From positions 1-14,503 of the forward strand of contig CAMOTT010000035.1 in the NCBI GenBank assembly GCA_946626015.1: DNA of 14,503 nucleotides, given 5' to 3'. This DNA is from an uncultured Clostridia bacterium (GTDB lineage Bacteria > Bacillota > Clostridia > Oscillospirales > Acutalibacteraceae). The notes below the pieces were generated by a model. It did no database searches, had not been told where the DNA came from, and saw nothing but the letters and a program-made list of their open reading frames with translations. Below are positions 7,743-13,570 of the stretch, piece after piece; positions within the stretch are counted from its first letter, which is position 1; every line of letters begins with the position of its first letter. The position numbers and the translations under genes were made by a program.

Positions 7743-8750
7743 TCAGGACAGCTCGTCGTATTTATCCGACGCATCCTTGAGTTTGTCGTTAAAGCTCTTT
7801 ACTGTCTTTTCTATCTCTTCGTCCTCGTCGTAGTATTCGTATTCTTCGTCATCGTCTTCTACTGCTTCTTGTTCTTCCTTTATTTTGTCAAGTATCTTTT
7901 GGCGCTTATTCATTCTGATCCTGTAATAAACAAACGACAATACAAGCAGAGCAACATCAATAGCCACCATTCTTCTCAGCTCAAACATCGGAAGAGTGCC
8001 CCAGGAAACTGTTCTTATCACAGAGTTGAAGTAATAAACAAAGAATGATGTAAAAAGGGAGAGCCAAAGGGAACCGTCGCCCCGTCTTAAAAGACCCAGC
8101 GCCAAGGCGAGGATAAAGCCGTGCACAAAATAGAGCACTATTACCTTTATCATAAATTCGGTAAATCCGGCTTTTCCCACGGTTGAGAACAAAAGAGGAT
8201 AGACCGCATAGAAAATAGCGAACATTAAAGCCTGAATGAAGTTCACCGCAGCGAATGGCAAAACACTTCTGCCCGTTCTTGTGATAAGGCCGCGGAAAAC
8301 CGCCTCATACTCAAAGGCCAGCAAAGCGCAAATCATGAAGCATATTAACATCACAAAGATATAGGTTTTTGCGTTGTGCTCACTTAGCTTGTACCCGTAG
8401 GCGTAGATGCCGAAGTTAACTTTATTGCCGGTGATCTTAAGGCTGATAAGGTCAAACATATAACCGGTGAAAATGGAAATAGTCGCTGTAACTATGGCAA
8501 TAAGGAAGGATTTGCGGATCTTAGGCAGAGGAGCGCTGAGACCTATTCGCCTGTTCGATACGCCCCTGAGCCTGAGCAGGGCAAAGAACAAAACTATGCC
8601 CACCACAGCGCCAATGGCATTTTTTGTATCAGGTCTGTCGTTGGGAACTATCAGTAACGCGTTTTCAAGTATCCTTATTACCGTGAACAAAATAAAAATG
8701 TTGAACATTCTCAATACTCTGGAGGCTATCGGATTTTCTCTTTCTGTCAT
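7743..8750 (-). CDS. CPBP-family (CAAX protease-like) membrane protein, active site degenerate
   Basis: A 335-residue protein with about eight membrane helices between residues 15 and 278. The CPBP (Rce1/abortive-infection) pattern can be traced: FEYEAVFRGLI at 146-156 for motif 1, FAIFY at 177-181 for motif 2, and GSLWLSLFTSFFV at 226-238 for motif 3. Key residues are changed: motif 1 keeps E149 and R153 but has Tyr148 in place of the first Glu; the motif 2 His is Tyr181; the motif 3 His and Asn are Thr234 and Val238. It therefore looks like a non-catalytic member. The C-terminus (about 281-335) is cytoplasmic and highly charged, with an acidic Glu/Asp/Tyr-rich run at 296-312 and predicted helix beyond. 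Start ATG 8750 has AAGGAG 8 nt upstream. It lies 49 nt after apgM and about 70 nt before the yfhO-family gene. Family call is moderate; a function is not known. Confidence 0.65.
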   Translation of the reverse strand: MTERENPIASRVLRMFNIFILFTVIRILENALLIVPNDRPDTKNAIGAVVGIVLFFALLRLRGVSNRRIGLSAPLPKIRKSFLIAIVTATISIFTGYMFDLISLKITGNKVNFGIYAYGYKLSEHNAKTYIFVMLICFMICALLAFEYEAVFRGLITRTGRSVLPFAAVNFIQALMFAIFYAVYPLLFSTVGKAGFTEFMIKVIVLYFVHGFILALALGLLRRGDGSLWLSLFTSFFVYYFNSVIRTVSWGTLPMFELRRMVAIDVALLVLSFVYYRIRMNKRQKILDKIKEEQEAVEDDDEEYEYYDEDEEIEKTVKSFNDKLKDASDKYDELS

Positions 8751-8799
8751 AATTACATCTCCTTAAAATTATTATTGTTTCTGCGTCAGGAATTATCGG

Positions 8800-10011
8800 T
8801 CAAAAAGCAATAAATCTGCTCATCATCTTGCAGCCCTCATCCACAAAGTTGCCGGTTTTTGCAGCGGAGGACTCATTTATGCTTTCAACTCCGTTATCGG
8901 CTGACTTTGATTTGCGGAATATCATATAGGGCACGGGGTCTGACGCGTGGGTCATTGTGACGATGGGCGTGGGGTGATCCGGCAGAATCATGACCTTGTA
9001 ATCATCAAGCGTGTTCAGGTAGTCAAGCAATATGGGCAGCACCCGTTCATCGATCATTTCAATGGAGCGTACTTTGTTCTCCGGCTCATTGCGGTGCCCG
9101 CATTCGTCCGGGGCTTCAAAGTGCAGGTAGACAAGATCTTTGCCCTTTCGCAGCTCCTCAACGGCGGCCTCTGCCTTGCCCTCAAAATTCGTGTCGATAT
9201 AGCCTGTGGCGCCCTCCACATCCGGCACGCCCATACCGGCGCAGATGCCGATGCCCTTGAGCAGATCAACGGCCGAGATAATGCTGCCCTTAAGTCCGTA
9301 AGTCTCCTCAAATGAGGGCAGCGAGGGGCAGGTGCCCTCTCCCCAAAGCCAGATCGAGTTTGCCGGGAGCTTGCCCTGAGCCACCCTCCGCTTGTTGACA
9401 GGGTGATCCTTGAGCAGCTCGTAGCTCTCACGCATCATTTTGACCAGCTTTGCGGCGTTTGGAGCCGTGGAGATATATTCGCCCACAACTCTGCCGGAAA
9501 TATCGTGGGGCGGAGTCATTTTGCCGATATCCAGCGTACCGTTCTCCCAGATCAGGCAATGTCTGTAGCTTACGCCGCTGTAAAAGCTGAATTCCTCCGA
9601 GCCGAAATGCTCCTGCACTGTTTTGATGATCTCCGCCGCCTCCGCTGTGGAGATATCTCCGGCGGAATAGTCCTTCATCACTTTTTTGTCATAATCAGCC
9701 TCATCGCTCAGGCAGACAAGGTTACAGCGCAGGGCGATCTCCTTTTCCGTCATCTTCACCCCGATGCTTACAGCCTCAAGGGGCGAACGTCCTGTGTAAA
9801 ATTTCCTCGGGTCATAACCCAGCACGCTCAGGTTAGCGATATCGCTGCCGGGCTTGAGCCCGTCTGGCACGGTTTTCACCATACCGGCCTCTCCATGCCG
9901 GGCCAAATAGTCAAAATTCGGCTTTTTGGCAACCATCATTGGCGTTTTATTGCCCAATGCCGGCACGGGATAATCCGCCATACCGTCATAAAGCACAACA
10001 ACATATTTCAC
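8800..10011 (-). CDS. ApgM-type cofactor-independent phosphoglycerate mutase / proposed homoserine kinase
   Basis: A 403-residue member of the alkaline phosphatase/iPGM metalloenzyme superfamily, of the archaeal-like ApgM type (about 400 residues, not the 510-residue GpmI). Visible elements: VVVLYDGMAD at 4-13 with metal ligand D9, PGSDIANLSVLGYDP at 54-68 with the presumed nucleophile S56, TGRSPLEA shortly after, and near the C-terminus ILPDHPTP followed by THASDPVPYMI, providing Asp/His metal ligands. One bacterial branch of this family has been proposed to be a homoserine kinase (threonine synthesis) rather than a glycolytic mutase. Which applies cannot be settled from sequence, though a position ahead of metF/metH is compatible with the aspartate-family role. 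GTG at 10011 is chosen as start because AGAGGTGA lies 5 nt upstream and the N-terminus then matches the family; an in-frame GTG at 10020 overlaps that site. Confidence 0.85.
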   Translation of the reverse strand: MKYVVVLYDGMADYPVPALGNKTPMMVAKKPNFDYLARHGEAGMVKTVPDGLKPGSDIANLSVLGYDPRKFYTGRSPLEAVSIGVKMTEKEIALRCNLVCLSDEADYDKKVMKDYSAGDISTAEAAEIIKTVQEHFGSEEFSFYSGVSYRHCLIWENGTLDIGKMTPPHDISGRVVGEYISTAPNAAKLVKMMRESYELLKDHPVNKRRVAQGKLPANSIWLWGEGTCPSLPSFEETYGLKGSIISAVDLLKGIGICAGMGVPDVEGATGYIDTNFEGKAEAAVEELRKGKDLVYLHFEAPDECGHRNEPENKVRSIEMIDERVLPILLDYLNTLDDYKVMILPDHPTPIVTMTHASDPVPYMIFRKSKSADNGVESINESSAAKTGNFVDEGCKMMSRFIAF

Positions 10012-10061
10012 TAAAGTCACCTCTTCTAAAAAAACAATGCACCAATTTATAATCGTTAATT

Positions 10062-10090
10062 ATTATACTATATTATAAGTGAAACTTCAA
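10062..10090 (-). promoter_or_regulatory. Promoter of the apgM-led transcription unit
   Basis: On the minus strand TTGAAG (10090-10085) and TATAAT (10067-10062) are separated by exactly 17 nt. Transcription would begin near 10055, about 45 nt before the GTG start. This is the only near-consensus promoter I find upstream of the five minus-strand genes, so it may drive all of them. Confidence 0.8.
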
Positions 10091-10136
10091 GAATTTTTTA
10101 CCTTTACAATAGCGAAAATATAATGTAAAATTGTTG

Positions 10137-10142
10137 TATAAT
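10137..10142 (+). promoter_or_regulatory. Probable -10 element of the mutS2 promoter
   Basis: A perfect TATAAT lies 30 nt upstream of the mutS2 start. No good -35 is found at 16-18 nt; TTTACA at 10103-10108 is too far. Transcription would start near 10149, giving a leader of about 24 nt that contains the ribosome site. Confidence 0.45.
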
Positions 10143-10172
10143 AAACAAAATTTTTAAGAACGGAGCTTTTCT

Positions 10173-12575
10173 ATGAAAGCAAGCGAAAACAGACATTTTC
10201 GTTACCTTGAGCTGGACAAGGTTCTTACCATGCTGGCTGAATACACCGCCTGTGATGATGCCCGCCTTGCCGCGGAGAGCATTATGCCCGAGCCAAACCT
10301 GGATCTTGCCCGGGCGCTTATGAACGAAACAAGGGACGCCCATATGCTCCTTGCCCGTTTCGGCGGCCCCTCTTTTGGCGGCCTTCGCAACGTCAACAAC
10401 GCCCTGAGCCGCGCCGACGCCGGGAGCGTGCTGACCATGCGCGAGCTGTTGGACATAGCCTGCGTGCTGAAAAGCATCCGCGGCCTTGTTCAGTGGCGCG
10501 GCACCAACGCCGGAGTGGAAAGCGTTCTGGACAATTATTTTTCCGCTCTTGTGCCAAACAAATTCCTTGAGGACGCCATAGGCTCAGCCATAATCTCCGA
10601 GGAGGAGATCTCCGACAACGCATCCTCCGCCCTCTATGAGATAAGGCGAAAGATACGCATACAGGAATCCCGGGTCAGAGAACAGCTTGAAAAACTCACC
10701 CATTCCTCACACTATTCAAAATATTTGCAGGAAAATATAGTGACCATGCGCAACGGCAGGTATGTTGTGCCTGTCAAGAACGAATACCGATCCGAGGTGC
10801 CCGGCCTTGTGCACGACACCTCATCCAGCGGCGCCACAGTGTTCATCGAACCCATGGCGGTGGTGGAATCCAACAACGAGATAAAGGTTCTCCACGGCAA
10901 GGAGGACGAGGAGATCGAACGCATTCTGGCGGAGCTCTCCGCCACGGCAGGCAGCTTTGCGGAAAGCATAAAATCCAGCTACGCCTGCGCCGTGGAGCTG
11001 AACCTCATCTTTGCCAAGGCTCAGCTTGCATACAGCATGAACGCCTCCGTGCCGGAGCTCAACGACAAAGGCATAATAAACTTCCGCATGGCGCGGCATC
11101 CTCTTATCGAGAAAAAGAAAGTCGTCCCTGTGGATATCCGGTTAGGTGAGGATTTTGACACCCTTGTCATAACCGGTCCCAACACCGGCGGCAAAACCGT
11201 TTCGATCAAAACGCTGGGTCTGCTTACTCTCATGGCCATGTGCGGCCTCATGCTCCCTGTGGGCGACAGGAGCGTTGTTTCGGTTTTTGACGACGTGCTG
11301 GCAGACATCGGGGACGAGCAGTCCATCGAGCAATCCCTCTCCACCTTCTCGTCACATATGGTAAATATCGTTGACATCATCGCCACAGCGGATGAAAAAA
11401 GCCTTGTGCTTATTGACGAGCTGGGCGCCGGTACAGATCCTGTGGAGGGCGCGGCTCTGGCCATTTCCGTGCTGGAGGCCATCCACGCAAAAGGGGCAAA
11501 GATCGCCGCCACCACCCACTACGCCGAGCTCAAGGAATACGCCCTGCAAACCTACCGGGTAGAAAACGCCTGCTGTGAATTTGATGTCAGCACCCTGCGC
11601 CCCACTTACCGGCTCCTGATTGGCGTTCCCGGGCGGTCAAACGCCTTTGCCATCTCCGAAAGGCTGGGCATGAGCAAGGATATAGTAGACAGGGCAAGGG
11701 AGCTTGTGAGCAACGAAAACACCCGGTTTGAGGACGTGGTGGACAAGCTGGAGCAGAGCCGTCTTGATATGGAAAGGGAACGTCAGACAGCGTATGAACT
11801 GAAAACGCAGGCTGAAGATATACTCAACCAGAACAAAAAAATGCGCGAGGAGATCGCCGCGCTTCGTGAGGCCGAAGTGGAGAAGGCGAAATCTCAGGCG
11901 CTGAAGATAACCGAACAGGCAAGGCGTGAGGCTTACGCCTTGCTAAACGAGCTTGAAAAGCTCAAGCGTGAAAAAGACAAAACCGACAACATGGCGGAGC
12001 TTGCCCGCCGCGCGAGAGCCACTGTGAAGCGTTCGATGGAAAATATCGACTCCGTCTCCGACCCCGTCGTGGCTCTTTCATACGATGACGACTACACACT
12101 GCCCCGTGATCTTAAAATCGGGGACAGGGTCATTGTCACCGATCTGGGCAAGGAGGCCACCGTCCTCTCTCTGCCGGACAAAAAAGAGAACGTGGAAATA
12201 CAGGTGGGCGCAATGCGCACAAGGGTGGCCTTGACCAGCCTGCGGCTCATTGAAAACGACCCGGCAAAGGAGAAAAAGATCTCCGGCTCAAGGCAGGTCA
12301 GCAGCGGTTTTGAACACAAGCTTGGCCTTGCGGCAGAGACAAGGCTGGATCTCCGGGGCATGACCGTTGACGATTGCCTTATCGAGCTGGACAGGTTCAT
12401 CGACTCCTCACTGCGCACAGGCCTGCATGAATTTACCATCGTCCACGGCAAGGGCACGGGAGCTTTGAGAAGCGCAGTGCAGAAATATCTCCGCTCCAGC
12501 CCCTATGTAAAAAGCTTCCGCCTGGGTGTTTACGGCGAGGGCGAAAGCGGCGTGACGATAGTGGAGTTGAAGTAA
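10173..12575 (+). CDS. mutS2: Endonuclease MutS2 / ribosome-rescue ATPase
   Basis: A complete 800-residue MutS2. It has the MutS core and clamp without the mismatch-recognition domains (about 1-310), then an ABC-type ATPase: Walker A GPNTGGKT at 335-342, signature-region STFSSHM at 390-396, Walker B LVLIDELGAGTDP at 411-423 and the TTHYAELK switch at 447-454. A long charged coiled coil (about 515-620) and a KOW-like segment (about 648-692) lead to a C-terminal Smr domain with LDLRG at 725-729 and HGKGTG at 758-763. MutS2 has been linked to suppression of homologous recombination and, in Bacillus, to detecting and splitting collided ribosomes. ATG 10173 follows CGGAG by 7 nt. zapA lies nearby downstream, as in Bacillus where zapA and mutS2 share a neighbourhood, but here a 5S gene and a palindromic repeat region separate them. 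Confidence 0.96.
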   Translation: MKASENRHFRYLELDKVLTMLAEYTACDDARLAAESIMPEPNLDLARALMNETRDAHMLLARFGGPSFGGLRNVNNALSRADAGSVLTMRELLDIACVLKSIRGLVQWRGTNAGVESVLDNYFSALVPNKFLEDAIGSAIISEEEISDNASSALYEIRRKIRIQESRVREQLEKLTHSSHYSKYLQENIVTMRNGRYVVPVKNEYRSEVPGLVHDTSSSGATVFIEPMAVVESNNEIKVLHGKEDEEIERILAELSATAGSFAESIKSSYACAVELNLIFAKAQLAYSMNASVPELNDKGIINFRMARHPLIEKKKVVPVDIRLGEDFDTLVITGPNTGGKTVSIKTLGLLTLMAMCGLMLPVGDRSVVSVFDDVLADIGDEQSIEQSLSTFSSHMVNIVDIIATADEKSLVLIDELGAGTDPVEGAALAISVLEAIHAKGAKIAATTHYAELKEYALQTYRVENACCEFDVSTLRPTYRLLIGVPGRSNAFAISERLGMSKDIVDRARELVSNENTRFEDVVDKLEQSRLDMERERQTAYELKTQAEDILNQNKKMREEIAALREAEVEKAKSQALKITEQARREAYALLNELEKLKREKDKTDNMAELARRARATVKRSMENIDSVSDPVVALSYDDDYTLPRDLKIGDRVIVTDLGKEATVLSLPDKKENVEIQVGAMRTRVALTSLRLIENDPAKEKKISGSRQVSSGFEHKLGLAAETRLDLRGMTVDDCLIELDRFIDSSLRTGLHEFTIVHGKGTGALRSAVQKYLRSSPYVKSFRLGVYGEGESGVTIVELK

Positions 12576-12615
12576 AAAGCAGCGAAGCCGTGCTCCCCTG
12601 TATAAATAGTACAAT
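12576..12615. other. Short spacer after mutS2, no feature recognised
   Basis: Forty bases between the mutS2 stop and the palindrome-rich element. They contain a weak inverted motif (AGCA...TGCT around 12578-12593) without a T-run, so it is not a convincing terminator. Confidence 0.4.
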
Positions 12616-12730
12616 GTAGGGCATGACCGCCCGAAGTGCAAGCTTTATTAAATGAATTGCGCCGACGGCGCATGAATTGGCTTCGCCCTTACCCATTATA
12701 ATTAGGAACGCCGAGGGCGGCGTTTCCTAC
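12616..12730. repeat. Palindrome-rich, MITE/REP-like intergenic element
   Basis: This non-coding stretch after mutS2 has inward-facing imperfect ends: GTAGG then CCGCCC at the left (12616-12632), and the reverse complement of the same GTAGG...CCGCCC arrangement at the right (12717-12730). Inside are a 6-bp GC hairpin (12658-12663 with 12667-12672, loop GAC) flanked by direct ATGAATT copies (12652-12658, 12672-12678), and a longer stem at the right end (12703-12713 with 12718-12729, one bulge, loop AGGG). No coding potential is convincing. The arrangement resembles a small non-autonomous mobile or REP-type repeat; whether other copies exist in the genome cannot be seen here. Confidence 0.45.
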
Positions 12731-12782
12731 GACCGAAAACAGAAAATATTGCCTATCCTTTATAAAAATATGTTTATATTAG

Positions 12783-12804
12783 GGGAGGGCTTCCACGCCC
12801 TCCC
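12783..12804. repeat. GC-rich inverted repeat
   Basis: A perfect 8-bp inverted repeat, GGGAGGGC/GCCCTCCC, with a six-base loop (TTCCAC). Neither strand has a T-run right after it, so it is unlikely to be an intrinsic terminator by itself. It may be a further part of the adjacent palindrome cluster. Confidence 0.5.
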
Positions 12805-12813
12805 TCAAAATAC

Positions 12814-12858
12814 AAAAAAATCGGAACTGTCATACGGCAGCTCCGATTTTTATTTATT
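12814..12858. terminator. Bidirectional Rho-independent terminator after mutS2
   Basis: A 10-bp outer stem (12816-12825 with 12842-12851), one A-C mismatch and a 5-bp inner stem (CTGTC/GGCAG) closed by ATAC. On the plus strand it runs into TTTTTATTTATT and would end mutS2 transcription about 250 nt after the stop codon; on the minus strand a T7 run follows, giving a back-up terminator for the 5S transcript. Confidence 0.85.
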
Positions 12859-12877
12859 CATTTCAGGTGTCAGGACT

Positions 12878-12906
12878 AAAAAAACAGCCGCCCTATTGGA
12901 CGACTG
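12878..12906 (-). terminator. Rho-independent terminator of the 5S rRNA gene
   Basis: On the minus strand a 9-bp stem with two G-U pairs (12906-12898 with 12893-12885, loop AATA) is followed directly by seven T residues. It begins about 10 nt after the 3' end of the 5S gene. Confidence 0.88.
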
Positions 12907-12916
12907 AATTTTATGT

Positions 12917-13033
12917 GTCGGCATCGACCTATCTTCCCAGGCAGCTTCCCGCCAAGTATTTTCGGCATAAATGAGCTTAACTACCGTGTTCGGGATGGGA
13001 ACGGGTGGACCCTCATCATCATAAACACCGACT
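12917..13033 (-). rRNA. rrf: 5S ribosomal RNA (solitary gene)
   Basis: The minus strand reads as a complete 5S rRNA of about 117 nt. It has the conserved CCCGTTCCCATCCCGAACAC core (loop B/C region), GTAGTTAAGC and a TACTTGGCGGGAAGC region before TGGGAAGATAGGTCG, and its ends pair as helix I (GTCGGTG at the 5' end with TGCCGAC at the 3' end). Ends are set by helix I and may be off by one or two bases. No 23S or 16S lies upstream: the next gene on that side is zapA on the opposite strand, so this copy stands outside an rRNA operon. It has its own promoter, leader hairpin and terminator, so it is likely expressed. Confidence 0.95.
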
Positions 13034-13037
13034 GTGA

Positions 13038-13060
13038 AACGACATCTGAGAGGTGTCGTT
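13038..13060 (-). other. Leader hairpin upstream of 5S, probable processing structure
   Basis: On the minus strand arms 13060-13051 and 13047-13038 pair over 10 positions with one mismatch around a three-base loop, five bases before the mature 5S 5' end. It sits between the promoter and the gene. It may guide 5' maturation or stabilise the precursor; the role is inferred. Confidence 0.55.
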
Positions 13061-13076
13061 CCTTTAAGTGTTTGCT

Positions 13077-13137
13077 ATTATAGCACGGCGATTTACAAAA
13101 AGCAAGAGTTTTTTTGAAATTTTTTTAAAAATTTTTG
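13077..13137 (-). promoter_or_regulatory. Strong rRNA-type promoter of the solitary 5S gene, with UP-like tract
   Basis: On the minus strand TTGCTT (13105-13100) and TATAAT (13082-13077) are 17 nt apart, and the -10 carries the extended TGC motif immediately in front. Just upstream of the -35 lies an almost pure A/T stretch (about 13137-13108), like the UP elements of rRNA promoters. Transcription would start near 13070, about 37 nt before mature 5S. Confidence 0.85.
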
Positions 13138-13147
13138 ATAAACCCCC

Positions 13148-13176
13148 TTTATCTTTTTTTGAAATAAAAGTATAAT
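13148..13176 (+). promoter_or_regulatory. Probable promoter of zapA and the U32 gene
   Basis: TATAAT at 13171-13176 with a weak -35 (TTTATC, 13148-13153) at 17 nt. It is divergent from the 5S promoter, the two -10 boxes being about 90 nt apart. A leader of about 34 nt precedes the zapA start. Confidence 0.5.
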
Positions 13177-13216
13177 GTAAATGTACTATTTTAATAATTC
13201 ATCGGGGTGTGTTTTT

Positions 13217-13570
13217 ATGGAAGTCAACAAGGTGAAAATCAACATAAAGGGCATTGATTACATTATCACCACAGAGGATGATGTTGATTACGCAACAGCT
13301 CTGGGTGAAGAGCTCGACAAAAAGATAAACGAGATCATGAACAGCAACTCCCATCTGTCTGTCACTCAGGCGGCCGTACTCAGCGCGCTGGAGTTCCTTG
13401 ATATGGCAAAGAAGTCCGAGGCCAGCGCGGACAACCTGCGTTCTCAGATACAGGACTATCTTGAGGACTCCGCCAGAGCCAGGACGGACGCTGAGATATC
13501 CCGCCGGGAGGCCGAGCGTCTGGGCAAGGAGCTTTCCGCCCTGCGCGCCCGCGAGAACGGAGCAAAATAA
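13217..13570 (+). CDS. zapA: Cell division protein ZapA
   Basis: A 117-residue cytosolic protein that in related bacteria binds FtsZ and promotes bundling of the Z ring. The N-terminal ZapA domain (about 1-65) begins MEVNKVKINIKGIDYIITTE, with the typical short beta strands followed by the DVDYATALGEELDKKINEIM helix; the QAAVLSALEFLDMA segment (about 51-64) starts the dimerising helix, and the rest (about 65-112) is a charged coiled coil rich in Arg, Glu and Ala. ATG 13217 is chosen because GGGGTG lies 7 nt upstream and the family N-terminus starts there; the frame extends 12 codons upstream without support. Its TAA shares its last base with the next gene's ATG, indicating translational coupling. 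Confidence 0.9.
   Translation: MEVNKVKINIKGIDYIITTEDDVDYATALGEELDKKINEIMNSNSHLSVTQAAVLSALEFLDMAKKSEASADNLRSQIQDYLEDSARARTDAEISRREAERLGKELSALRARENGAK

Noticed and set aside
8751..8799. Possible internal promoter (TTGACC on the minus strand) between apgM and the CPBP gene
   Set aside because: No acceptable -10 is found at 16-18 nt from it; the best candidate is a poor AACAAT at 18 nt.
12783..12804. GC-rich inverted repeat as the mutS2 terminator
   Set aside because: It lacks a T-run on either side; the structure at 12816-12851 is a far better terminator.
12677..12907. 76-codon plus-strand open frame after mutS2
   Set aside because: It runs through three inverted repeats and two terminators, has no ribosome site and no recognisable protein features.
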